From Cognatiluteimonas sedimenti (GTDB lineage Bacteria; Pseudomonadota; Gammaproteobacteria; Xanthomonadales; Xanthomonadaceae): a stretch of DNA of 64,000 nucleotides. The notes below the pieces were generated by a model. That model was not told the DNA's origin and searched no databases. It saw nothing but the letters and a program-made list of their open reading frames with translations. The stretch is from contig NZ_JALGCL010000002.1 of NCBI RefSeq assembly GCF_022808325.1, positions 246,947-310,946 of the forward strand, in the 5' to 3' direction. Below, piece by piece: positions 9,985-18,678 of this stretch (position 1 is the stretch's first letter; every line of letters starts with the position of its first letter). The position numbers and the translations under genes are program-made.

Positions 9985-11712
9985 CTACTTCACCCCGTGC
10001 ATCCCGCGTCGCAGCAGCGGCGCCAGCAGCAGGAACAGCAGCGCCGCACCCAGCCCGACCCACAGCAGCAGCTGGAACAGGCTTCCGTACTTGCCTGCGG
10101 CCTCGACGACGTCGATCGCGCCGCTTTCCGGGATGTCCAGCGACGCCAGCTTGCCGAACTGCGCGGCCAGCATTTCCGAATACGCCGTCGCCAGCCAGAA
10201 GCCGCCCATCATCAACCCGACCACGCGCGCCACCGATAGCTGCGTGACCGCCGACAGCCCGATCGGCGACAGGCACATCTCGCCGATCTCGAGGATGAAG
10301 TAGGCCAGCACCAGCCACCACACGCTGGCCATCGTGCCCGGCGCGACCGCATGCGCGGCGGCCATCAGCGGCAGGAACGACAACGCCGCGAACAGCAGCC
10401 CGATCGCGCTCTTCATCGGCTTGCTCGGGTTGCGGCCGCGCGCCTCCAGCCACGGCCACAGCCACGCGAACAGCGGCGACAGCAGCACGATGAAGAACGA
10501 TCCCAGGAAGGTCAGCGAGCCGGCGGTCTGCGGTACCAGCACGACGTCGCGGAAGCAGGCCACGGCCATGCCCGCGACCATCAGCGCCACCAGCCAGGCC
10601 GCCAGCGCGCGGTTGCCGCGATCGCTGGCGCGCAAGGCCAGCACCATCAATGGCACGCTCGCGGCCATCAGGTACAGCGACCACGGCAGGGTGCCGCTGC
10701 TGTCGCTGGCCAGCGACGGGAACATGTCCTTGGTCATCAGCCGGTCGGTGAAGGTCAGCCACGAGCCGTACGTCTGCTCGTACAGGGTGAAGAACACCAG
10801 CACGCCGAGGATCATCACCAGCAGCGACAACATCTGCCCGCGCTCGACCCGGTTGCAGCGGCGCACCAGGAACCACGCGAACCATGCGACGAACGCCAGC
10901 GCCACCAGGTGCATCGCCCCCTGCACGGTCCAGGTGCGCTGGATCAACTGCCAGACCACGGCGACGCCGCCCAGCGAGCCCAGGTAGATCCACCACTCGC
11001 GCGAAAGCCCGCCAACGCGTTCGCGAAGTTTCGCCGGATCCTTCGGCTCGGCGTGGCCGTGCAGGTATTTCTGTCCCCACAGGAACATGCCCAGGCCCGC
11101 GATCATGCCGATGCCGGCGGCGCCGAAGCCGTATTTCCAGCCGTAGGTCTCGCCCAGGAACGCGCAGATCAGGCCGGCGAACAGGCCGCCGACGTTGATC
11201 CCGGCGTAGAACAGGGTGAAGCCCGAGTCCCGCCGCGGATCGCCTTCCGCATAGAGCTTGCCGACGATGGTGGAGATGTTGGGCTTGAGGAAGCCCACGC
11301 CCATGACGATCAGCGCCAGCGACAGGTAGAACACCTGCAGCGCACCCTCGTCGCGCACCACCACGCCGTTCACCACCTGCGCGTCGGCGCCTTCCACCGT
11401 CATGCCCAGGTGCCCGAGACACAGCAGGATGCCGCCCAGCACGACCGCCTTGCGCATTCCCAGCCAGCGGTCGGCGAGCAGGCCGCCGATCACCGGCACC
11501 GCATACACCAGGCCGCCGTAGGCGCCGATCAGGTCGTAGCCGGCGTCATCGCCGAACCGGTGGTGCTTGAGCAGGTACAACAGCAGCAGCGCCTTCATCC
11601 CGTAGAACGAGAAGCGCTCCCACATCTCGGTGAAGAAGCAGACGAAGACGCCCTTGGGGTGTCCGAGGAATTCCCCGCGCGCCGGGATGTCGCTGAAGGT
11701 GGTGGCTGGCAC
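9985..11712 (-). CDS. Proton-dependent di/tripeptide transporter (POT/PTR family)
   Basis: Inner-membrane carrier of 575 residues with many hydrophobic segments. The N-terminal motif EMWERFSFYGM contains the ExxER proton-coupling signature of the POT family, and FYAGINVGGL matches the second family signature. The length is at the upper end for bacterial POT proteins, with extra helices expected between the two six-helix bundles. Divergent from an OPT transporter and near a secreted S9 peptidase, it probably takes up peptides released by extracellular proteolysis. It has no separate terminator from rfbD. Confidence 0.9.
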   Translation of the reverse strand: MPATTFSDIPARGEFLGHPKGVFVCFFTEMWERFSFYGMKALLLLYLLKHHRFGDDAGYDLIGAYGGLVYAVPVIGGLLADRWLGMRKAVVLGGILLCLGHLGMTVEGADAQVVNGVVVRDEGALQVFYLSLALIVMGVGFLKPNISTIVGKLYAEGDPRRDSGFTLFYAGINVGGLFAGLICAFLGETYGWKYGFGAAGIGMIAGLGMFLWGQKYLHGHAEPKDPAKLRERVGGLSREWWIYLGSLGGVAVVWQLIQRTWTVQGAMHLVALAFVAWFAWFLVRRCNRVERGQMLSLLVMILGVLVFFTLYEQTYGSWLTFTDRLMTKDMFPSLASDSSGTLPWSLYLMAASVPLMVLALRASDRGNRALAAWLVALMVAGMAVACFRDVVLVPQTAGSLTFLGSFFIVLLSPLFAWLWPWLEARGRNPSKPMKSAIGLLFAALSFLPLMAAAHAVAPGTMASVWWLVLAYFILEIGEMCLSPIGLSAVTQLSVARVVGLMMGGFWLATAYSEMLAAQFGKLASLDIPESGAIDVVEAAGKYGSLFQLLLWVGLGAALLFLLLAPLLRRGMHGVK

Positions 11713-11981
11713 GGCGCGCTCCGGGCGAAGTCGCCGGAGTATAGCGATGGAGCGCTCGCCTCCCGCAGGCGCGAACCGGTCGTGGTCCGCGATCCCGTGC
11801 GCGAGCGCGGCTGCCGGGCCACGATCGCCGTGACCGCACCCTGCCGTACTCCGGGCGGCGAGGTGTTCCGCGGCCCGGGCGCAGCCTTTTGCGCCTGCCG
11901 GCGGCGGATGCCATCATCGACGGGTTGTTGCCGGCCGCGCGCAGCGGCCGGGCGCCCATCCACCCGCAGGGGAACTACTCG

Positions 11982-13991
11982 ATGAGCAGCACCGATCCGG
12001 GCCAGCCAGCTCCGCAGACACGCGTTCCGCAGCTCACCTTCCGCGCCATCGTGCTTTCGGTGGTTCTGGCGATGATCCTCGCCGCGGCCAACGCCTACCT
12101 CGGGCTGTTCGCCGGGCTGACCATCGCCACGGCGATCCCCGCGGCCGTGGTCTCGATGGGCGTGCTGCGCCTGCTTGGCGGCGGCACGATCCTGGAAAAC
12201 AACATCGTCCAGACCGGTGCTTCGGCCGGCAGCTCGATCGCCGCCGGCGTGATCTTCACCATTCCCGCTCTGATCATCCTGGGCTACTGGGACACCTTCC
12301 AGTATTCGTGGGTGCTGGCGATCGCCGGCCTCGGCGGCCTGCTCGGGGTCCTGTTCTCGGTGCCGCTGCGGCGCACCATGATCGTGGAGGAACCGCTGCC
12401 GTTCCCCGAGGGCAAGGCCGCGGCGGAGGTACTCAAGGCTGGCGAGAACCCGGGCCCGGGCTTGAAGATCCTTGCCCTGTCGGCGGTCATCGGCGGCGCG
12501 TTCAAGCTCGCCGCCGCCAGCGGCATGCGCATGCTGCCCGACACCGCCGCCGGCGCCGGTTTCATGGGTCGCTACCTGGGCTACCTGGGCACCAACCTGT
12601 CGCCTGCGCTGCTCGGCGTGGGCTACATCGTCGGCCTCAATATCGGCATCGTGGTGCTCTCGGGCAGCATCCTGTCCTGGCACATCGCCATCCCGATCTA
12701 CCACGCCTTCTTCCAGGGCACTGACCCGGCGCTGGCCGCGTCGATCGCGGGCGCCTCGGCGGAAGACGCCGCGTTCGCGATCTGGAGCGCGAAGATCCGG
12801 TACCTCGGCGTCGGCGCGATGCTGGTCGGCGGCGTCTGGACGCTGTTCTCGCTGCGCAAGTCACTGTTGTCCGGGATCCGCAGCGGCATCGCCGCAGCGC
12901 GCAAGGGCAGCAGCGCGACCATCGCCGAGACTGAGCGCGACCTGCCGATGAAGTGGATGCTGGTGGCGCTGGTCGCGTTCGTGGTGCCGCTGCTGCTGCT
13001 CTACCAGGCGATCGTCGGCATGTGGCACGTCAGCGTGCCGATGGCGATCATCATGATCGTCGCCGGTTTCCTGTTCGTGTCGGTGTCGGCCTACCTGGCC
13101 GGCCTCGTCGGCTCCTCGAACAACCCGGTCTCGGGCATCACCATCGCCACCATCCTGTTCGCCTCGGCGGTGCTGATGGTGCTGCTGGGCGAGGCGGGGA
13201 AGATGGCGGTAGGCATCTCCGGGGCGCCGCTGGGCGCCGTCGCGGCGATCATGATCGGCGCGGTGGTGTGCTGCGCCGCGGCGGTCGGCGGCGACAACCT
13301 GCAGGACCTCAAGGCCGGCTACCTGGTCGGGGCCACGCCATGGAAGCAGCAGCTGATGCTGATGATCGGCGCGTTCTCCTGCGCGCTGATCATGGCGCCG
13401 GTGCTGAACCTGCTGGCCGAGGCCTACGGCATCGGCGCGCCCACCGCCGAGCATCCCAACCCGTTGTCGGCGCCGCAGGCGACACTGATGGCATCGGTGG
13501 CCAAGGGCATGTTCGGCGGCGAGCTGCCCTGGAACATGATCGTGATCGGCGGCGTGGTCGGCGCGTTGATCATCGCCTTCGACGGCTGGCTGAAGTCGCG
13601 CAATTCCAGCTTCCGCGTGCCGGTGCTGGCGGCGGCGATCGGCATCTACCTGCCGCTGGAGCTGATGGTGCCGATCTTCCTCGGCGGCCTGCTGGCGTAC
13701 TTCGTCGAGCGACGCCACGGCGCGGTCGGCAGCACGGACGAGTCGCTGCGCGACCGCATCCACCGCCCCGGCACCCTGTTCGCGGCCGGCCTGATCACCG
13801 GCGAGGCGCTGATGGGCATCCTGATCGCGATCCCGATCGTCACCAGCGGCCGCGCCGACGTGCTGGCGCTGCCGGAGCAGTGGCAGTTCGGCAAGTGGGT
13901 CGGCCTGGCGGTGCTGGCGTTGGTGGCCTGGCTGCTGTATCGCAGCGGCACCCGCCGCGCGCTGGGCGATGCCGAACCCGGGCCGATGTGA
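11982..13991 (+). CDS. OPT family oligopeptide transporter
   Basis: Polytopic inner-membrane protein of 669 residues with about 15-16 hydrophobic stretches, matching the OPT family, which moves oligopeptides or metal-peptide conjugates by proton symport. Family-like segments are AYLGLFAGLTIATAIPA, ENNIVQTGASAGSS and the DNLQDLKAGYLVGATPWKQQ loop (given here in part). The ATG 11982 follows CAGGGGAA; a longer frame to 11889 lacks support. The 269-bp spacer to the divergent POT gene carries the promoters of both; I could not define them. The S9 peptidase lies 65 bases downstream. Confidence 0.88.
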   Translation: MSSTDPGQPAPQTRVPQLTFRAIVLSVVLAMILAAANAYLGLFAGLTIATAIPAAVVSMGVLRLLGGGTILENNIVQTGASAGSSIAAGVIFTIPALIILGYWDTFQYSWVLAIAGLGGLLGVLFSVPLRRTMIVEEPLPFPEGKAAAEVLKAGENPGPGLKILALSAVIGGAFKLAAASGMRMLPDTAAGAGFMGRYLGYLGTNLSPALLGVGYIVGLNIGIVVLSGSILSWHIAIPIYHAFFQGTDPALAASIAGASAEDAAFAIWSAKIRYLGVGAMLVGGVWTLFSLRKSLLSGIRSGIAAARKGSSATIAETERDLPMKWMLVALVAFVVPLLLLYQAIVGMWHVSVPMAIIMIVAGFLFVSVSAYLAGLVGSSNNPVSGITIATILFASAVLMVLLGEAGKMAVGISGAPLGAVAAIMIGAVVCCAAAVGGDNLQDLKAGYLVGATPWKQQLMLMIGAFSCALIMAPVLNLLAEAYGIGAPTAEHPNPLSAPQATLMASVAKGMFGGELPWNMIVIGGVVGALIIAFDGWLKSRNSSFRVPVLAAAIGIYLPLELMVPIFLGGLLAYFVERRHGAVGSTDESLRDRIHRPGTLFAAGLITGEALMGILIAIPIVTSGRADVLALPEQWQFGKWVGLAVLALVAWLLYRSGTRRALGDAEPGPM

Positions 13992-14056
13992 GCCCCTCGA
14001 CGTCACCCAGGCGCAGCATCGCCACGACCTTTCCGCAGACCAGTCCAGGAGCCGCC

Positions 14057-16135
14057 ATGAACCTTCGTCCCGCCTTGCTCGGCGCCGCGCTCGCCCTCGC
14101 CTTGCCGACGCTGGCGATGGCGTCTTCGCCCGCCCGGGCCGCGCGCGGCTTCCAGGCCAGCGACCTGGTATCGATGGACCGTTACTCCTCGCCGGTGTTG
14201 TCGCCGGACGGCCGCAAGCTGGTATTCGCCAGGCGCGTGGTCGACATGGCCACGAACAAGGCCACGACTTCGCTCTGGATCGAGGACCTGTTCGCACGCG
14301 ATGCGGCGCCGCCGGTGCGGCTCACGCCGGAAGGCTGGAACGTGAACTCGCCGGCCTTCTCCAGGGATGGCGCCACCGTCTTTTTCCTCAGTGGCAAGAA
14401 CGGCAGCTCGCAGCTGTACGCGATCCCGGCCGCGGGCGGCACGCCGGTGCAGGCCACCGATTTCGCGCTCGACATCGACGGCTATTCCCTGTCACCTGAC
14501 GGCAAGCATGTCGCTTTCGCCGCCGGCGCGTTCCCGGACTGCAAGGGCGACCTCGACTGCACGAAGAAGAAGCTCGACGCCAAGCCCGCGAGCAGCGGCG
14601 TGGTCTTCGACCGCCTGTTCATCCGCCACTGGGACACCTGGGCCGACGGCCGCCTCAATCGCATCTTCGTCGCCAGCCTCGACGGCAAGGGGCCGGTGAA
14701 GGCGGCCACGCTGGTCGGCGCCGACCTGCTCGCCGACGTGCCATCCAAGCCGTTTGGCGGCATGGACGACGTCGCCTGGGCGCCGGACGGCAAATCGCTG
14801 GTGGCCAGCGCGCGCCTGTCCAACGGCGACGAGCCGCGCTCGACCAACTTCGACCTGTACCGGTTGCAGGCCGACGGCAGCGGCAAGGCCCGCAACCTCA
14901 CCGCGGCCAACCTGGCTTGGGATGCCGGCCCGGTGTTCAGCGCCGACGGCAGCACGCTGTACTACCGCGCGATGAAGCGACCCGGCTTCGAGGCCGACCG
15001 CTTCGCGCTGATGGCGATGGACCTGGGCAGCGGCAAGACCCGCGAGATCGATCCGCAGTGGGACCGCTCCGCCGATGGCATCGTGCTGTCGGCCGACGGC
15101 AGGACCATCTACACCACCGCGCAGGACATGGGCGAGCATCCGTTGTTCGCGGTGGACATCGCCAGCGGCGTCGCCACCGAAGTCATCGGCAACGGCAGCA
15201 TCGGCGACTTCTCGATCGCGGGCCCGACCGCGGCCTTCACCCGCAATTCGATGAAGAGCGGCGCGCAGGTGTTCGCCGGCGGGATCGGCGGGATGCCCGA
15301 GCGCGCGATCACCCCGAGCGCGGGCGAGATGCTCCCTGACGTCCGGTTCGGCGACTACGAGCAGTTCTCGTTCAAGGGCTGGAACGGCGAGACCGTGCAC
15401 GGCTACGTGGTCAAGCCGTGGAACTACGAGCAAGGCAAGGCGTATCCGGTCGCGTTCCTGATCCACGGCGGCCCGCAGGGCAGCTTCGGCGATGGCTGGA
15501 GCTATCGCTGGAACCCGCAGACCTACGCCGGGCAGGGCTATGCCGCGGTGATGATCGATTTCCACGGCAGTACCGGTTATGGCCAGGCGTTCACCGACGC
15601 GATCAGCCAGCACTGGGGCGATCGCCCGCTGGAAGACCTGCAGAAGGGCTGGGCCGCGGCCCAGGACAAGTACGCGTTCCTCGACGGCGACAAGGCCTGC
15701 GCGCTGGGTGCCAGCTACGGCGGCTACATGGTGTACTGGATCGCCGGGGTCTGGAACCAGCCGTGGAAATGCCTCGTCGACCATGACGGCGTGTTCGACA
15801 ACCGCATGATGGGCTACGCCACCGAAGAACTCTGGTTCAGCGAGTGGGAGAACGGTGGCACCCCGTACGACAACCCCGAGGGCTACGAGAAGTTCAACCC
15901 GGTCAACCATGTCAAGGACTGGCGCGTGCCGATGCTGGTGGTGCACAGCCAGCAGGACCTGCGGATCCCGGTGGAGCAGGGGATCGCCGCGTTCACCGCG
16001 TTGCAGCGCAAGGGGATCGAGTCGAAGTTCCTGTACTTCCCGGACGAGAACCATTGGGTGCTGAAGCCGGCCAACAGCCTGCTCTGGCACGATACCGTCA
16101 ACGCGTGGCTGCGCCAGCACATCGGCCAGCCGTGA
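14057..16135 (+). CDS. Secreted S9 (prolyl oligopeptidase family) serine peptidase
   Basis: Peptidase of 692 residues with a signal peptide (MNLRPALLGAALALALP, Ala-rich cleavage near 22-30). The N-terminal two thirds form a TolB/DPP-like beta-propeller with repeated SPDGR-type blades; the C-terminal alpha/beta-hydrolase domain holds Ser553 (GASYGGY), Asp634 (HSQQDLR) and His666 (ENHW). Probably periplasmic, it cleaves short peptides, perhaps dipeptides after proline or alanine. It follows the OPT gene, consistent with a peptide-utilisation group. The frame runs far upstream through the OPT gene; the ATG 14057 after CCAGGAG is the plausible start. Confidence 0.92.
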   Translation: MNLRPALLGAALALALPTLAMASSPARAARGFQASDLVSMDRYSSPVLSPDGRKLVFARRVVDMATNKATTSLWIEDLFARDAAPPVRLTPEGWNVNSPAFSRDGATVFFLSGKNGSSQLYAIPAAGGTPVQATDFALDIDGYSLSPDGKHVAFAAGAFPDCKGDLDCTKKKLDAKPASSGVVFDRLFIRHWDTWADGRLNRIFVASLDGKGPVKAATLVGADLLADVPSKPFGGMDDVAWAPDGKSLVASARLSNGDEPRSTNFDLYRLQADGSGKARNLTAANLAWDAGPVFSADGSTLYYRAMKRPGFEADRFALMAMDLGSGKTREIDPQWDRSADGIVLSADGRTIYTTAQDMGEHPLFAVDIASGVATEVIGNGSIGDFSIAGPTAAFTRNSMKSGAQVFAGGIGGMPERAITPSAGEMLPDVRFGDYEQFSFKGWNGETVHGYVVKPWNYEQGKAYPVAFLIHGGPQGSFGDGWSYRWNPQTYAGQGYAAVMIDFHGSTGYGQAFTDAISQHWGDRPLEDLQKGWAAAQDKYAFLDGDKACALGASYGGYMVYWIAGVWNQPWKCLVDHDGVFDNRMMGYATEELWFSEWENGGTPYDNPEGYEKFNPVNHVKDWRVPMLVVHSQQDLRIPVEQGIAAFTALQRKGIESKFLYFPDENHWVLKPANSLLWHDTVNAWLRQHIGQP

Positions 16136-16183
16136 GCTTCGCGCCGGGCATGGGCTCGACCAGCCCGGCGCGGAGTCGAACCT

Positions 16184-16193
16184 GGGGGGGGGG
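16184..16193 (+). repeat. G10 homopolymer in the leader of the next gene
   Basis: Ten consecutive G lie 19 bases before the ATG of the small arginine-rich protein and just upstream of its ribosome binding site. A 9-bp inverted repeat (16141-16149 with 16163-16171) precedes it and may end the S9 peptidase transcript. Confidence 0.85.
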
Positions 16194-16211
16194 CCCCGCC
16201 GGAGGTGGGTA

Positions 16212-16403
16212 ATGGTGGATGATCCGTTCAAGGCGAAGGAACCGGAACAGCGTTACCGCGGCCCGGAACGGCGCAGCGGCAAGGATCGTCGCCAGCACGG
16301 CGACCGGCGCGAGGAAATCCGCTTCGAACTCAAGGGCGGCGACCGGCGCAGCGGCAAGGACCGGCGCAAGCACGGCAGCTGGGACGATGCCCCGATCCGC
16401 TGA
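16212..16403 (+). CDS. Small arginine-rich protein with duplicated RRSGKDRR motif
   Basis: Unrecognised 63-residue protein. It begins at ATG 16212 after a strong GGAGGTGG site. It is a tandem duplication: PERRSGKDRRQHGDRRE near residues 18-34 and GDRRSGKDRRKHG near 43-55, each rich in Arg, Lys, Gly and Asp. No membrane segment or cysteine is present. The charge pattern suggests binding to RNA, DNA or acidic surfaces, but this is inference. It lies 12 bases before a diguanylate cyclase gene and is probably cotranscribed with it. Confidence 0.65.
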   Translation: MVDDPFKAKEPEQRYRGPERRSGKDRRQHGDRREEIRFELKGGDRRSGKDRRKHGSWDDAPIR

Positions 16404-16415
16404 AGGGGGCCGCCA

Positions 16416-17594
16416 TTGAACGGCGGCCAAGACGAGACCGAGCGTTGGTGGGAGCGGGTGGCGCAGGGCACGATGCGCTCGGCCTTGCGGCATCCCACGC
16501 AATACTGGGGCCGGCAGTGGCTGCGCCACCTGAGCCCCGAGGATCGTGCGCGGCTGACGGCGGTGCAGGTGACCGCGACCCGGCCGGCGTTCACCGCGGT
16601 GCTGGTCGGCGGCGCCGGCATGCTGGCCGCGGTCGCGCTGCTGCAGGTCGCCGGCCTTGCCCCCGGCATCGGCTATCCGGTGTGGATGGAGTTGCTGGCC
16701 GCGATCGGCGTCGTGCTGCTGGCCTGGCTGAACTGGCGCATGCGCAGCTGGCGGTTGCGGCTGGTGGCGTTGATGTCGAGCATGGTCCTGCTGGGCGTGT
16801 TCCTGTCGGTGCCGATGCCCGGCTCGGGGCTGGTGGCGGGCGCGCAATACCCGATCCGCACCGGCCTGTTCCACCTCATCCCGATCGCGTTGCTCGCGCT
16901 GACCGTGCGCGCGGTGTCGACGCTGTCGCTGGTGCTGGTGCTGGTGGCGTTGTCGGTCCTGCGCGTGCAGCTGCATGGCGCGCCGCCCTCCGGCGCCGCG
17001 TTGTACTGGCTGTACACGGCCACCACGGTCGTTTTCGGCCTGATGCTCTCCGGGTACCGTACCGATTTCGCGGTCGAGGCCTACCGCGTGCGCCACCTGC
17101 TGTGGAAGCAGGCGGCCACCGATGCCCTGACCGGACTGTTCAACCGCGCAGGCTGGGAGCGCGACGCCACCCGGGTCTATGCCGATGCCGGCGCGCGCGA
17201 AGCACCGCGCAGCCTGGTGTTCTTCGATGTCGACCACTTCAAGCGGGTCAACGACCGTTGGGGCCACGAACGTGGCGACGACGTGCTGCGCGTACTGGGC
17301 CAGGTGATCGCATCGCGGCTGGGGCCCGACAGCTACGCTGCGCGCCTGGGGGGCGAGGAATTCATCGTGCTGATGGTGGACGCCGCGCCGGTGGCGGTCG
17401 AGCGTTTCGCGCAGCGGGTGCGCGAGGACTTCGCGCATGCGACCAGCGAACTGGGCTGCACGCTCAGCGCCGGGATCGCGTTCGCCAGTCGCGGCGAGGA
17501 GCTGGCCGCGAGCCTGCGCCGCGCCGATGGCGCGCTATACGCGGCCAAGGAAGGCGGCCGCGACCGCATCGTGGTCGCCGCCGCGCCGCAATGA
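16416..17594 (+). CDS. Membrane-anchored diguanylate cyclase (GGDEF)
   Basis: 392-residue c-di-GMP synthase. About five to six hydrophobic segments occupy residues 48-220, followed by a C-terminal GGDEF domain. The active-site motif is GGEEF at residues 312-316, and DVDHFKRVNDRWGHERGD supplies the metal and substrate residues, so the enzyme looks active. The usual inhibitory RxxD five residues before the motif is not present in register (the segment reads RLGPDSYAARL). The start is TTG 16416 with AAGGGGG upstream; an ATG 18 codons later is possible. The sensed signal is unknown, as the N-terminal region is not a named domain I recognise. Confidence 0.87.
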   Translation: MNGGQDETERWWERVAQGTMRSALRHPTQYWGRQWLRHLSPEDRARLTAVQVTATRPAFTAVLVGGAGMLAAVALLQVAGLAPGIGYPVWMELLAAIGVVLLAWLNWRMRSWRLRLVALMSSMVLLGVFLSVPMPGSGLVAGAQYPIRTGLFHLIPIALLALTVRAVSTLSLVLVLVALSVLRVQLHGAPPSGAALYWLYTATTVVFGLMLSGYRTDFAVEAYRVRHLLWKQAATDALTGLFNRAGWERDATRVYADAGAREAPRSLVFFDVDHFKRVNDRWGHERGDDVLRVLGQVIASRLGPDSYAARLGGEEFIVLMVDAAPVAVERFAQRVREDFAHATSELGCTLSAGIAFASRGEELAASLRRADGALYAAKEGGRDRIVVAAAPQ

Positions 17595-17639
17595 GGGGGG
17601 CGATCCCGCGTGCTGCACCAGGACGCCTGCAGCGCGCGG

Positions 17640-18638
17640 CTAGAGCCAGCGCACCTTCCTGAGGTAGCGGTAGAGCCCCAGGCAGACCACCGCCACCACG
17701 CCGACCAGGACGTAGTAGCTGTAACGCCCGTGCAGCTCCGGCATGTAGCGGAAGTTCATGCCGTACCAGCTCGCGATCAGCGTCGGCGCCGCCAGCAGCG
17801 CCGCCCAGCCGGCCAGGCGCTTGACCACCTCGCCCTGCCGGATCGTCACCAGCGACAGGTTGACGCTCATTGCCGCGGTCAGCATCTCGCGCATGGTGTC
17901 GGTGGATTCGTTCACCCGCAGCGCATGGTCGAGCACGTCGCGGAAGTACGGCCGCACTTCGCCGGGCACCAGGTCGCCGTGCATGCGCGTGAGCTGGGCG
18001 AGGATGTCCTGCAGCGGCGCCACGGCCAGCCGCAACTGCGTCAGTTCGCGCTTGAGGTCGTAGAGCTTGAGGATGGTGTCGCGACGGAACTCCTCGGCGA
18101 AGATGTCCTTTTCCAGCGCGATCAGGGCTTCATGGAACTCGCCCACGATGGGCAGGTAGTTGTCGACGATGGAATCGAGCACCGCGTACAGCCCGTAACT
18201 CGGGCCGAGCGCGAGCAGTTCCGGCTCGCGCTCGACCTGCGCGCGCACCGGTGCATACGACGCCGAGGCGCCGTGCCGGACCGTGACCAGGTAGCGCTTG
18301 CCGAGGAAGGCATGGGTTTCGCCGAAACGGATGCGGCCGCCATCCGCCGCCTGCGCGGTATGGGCGACCAGGAACAGCGAATCGCCATAAGCCTCGATCT
18401 TGGGGCGCTGGTGCGCGTGCTGCGCGTCCTCGATGGCGAGGTCATGCAGGCCGAACTCCTCCTGCAGCTTGTCCAGGAGCACGTCTTCGGGCTCGTACAG
18501 CCCGACCCAGACGAAGCTGCCATCCTCCACCGCCAGCACGTCGCTGATCTGGTCCAGGGTGATGTCCCGGCGACGGCCTTCGAGGTCGTACACCACGCAG
18601 TTGATCACGCAGCTGGGCAGGGGGCCGGCATCGTTCAT
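17640..18638 (-). CDS. corA: Magnesium/cobalt transport protein CorA
   Basis: Divalent cation channel of 332 residues. The signature YGMNF, followed by MPEL, lies between the two C-terminal transmembrane helices, and the protein ends in a basic RYLRKVRWL tail. The N-terminal cytoplasmic funnel domain has the expected acidic and helical content. The ATG at 18638 is preferred (AGGA eight bases upstream); an ATG at 18647 and a TTG at 18674 are in frame. It follows the DUF4105 gene after 40 bases and is convergent with the diguanylate cyclase. Confidence 0.92.
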   Translation of the reverse strand: MNDAGPLPSCVINCVVYDLEGRRRDITLDQISDVLAVEDGSFVWVGLYEPEDVLLDKLQEEFGLHDLAIEDAQHAHQRPKIEAYGDSLFLVAHTAQAADGGRIRFGETHAFLGKRYLVTVRHGASASYAPVRAQVEREPELLALGPSYGLYAVLDSIVDNYLPIVGEFHEALIALEKDIFAEEFRRDTILKLYDLKRELTQLRLAVAPLQDILAQLTRMHGDLVPGEVRPYFRDVLDHALRVNESTDTMREMLTAAMSVNLSLVTIRQGEVVKRLAGWAALLAAPTLIASWYGMNFRYMPELHGRYSYYVLVGVVAVVCLGLYRYLRKVRWL

Positions 18639-18678
18639 GCCGGGCATCCTGCTCCGCACGGGCGCCAGCGGCAAGCGC

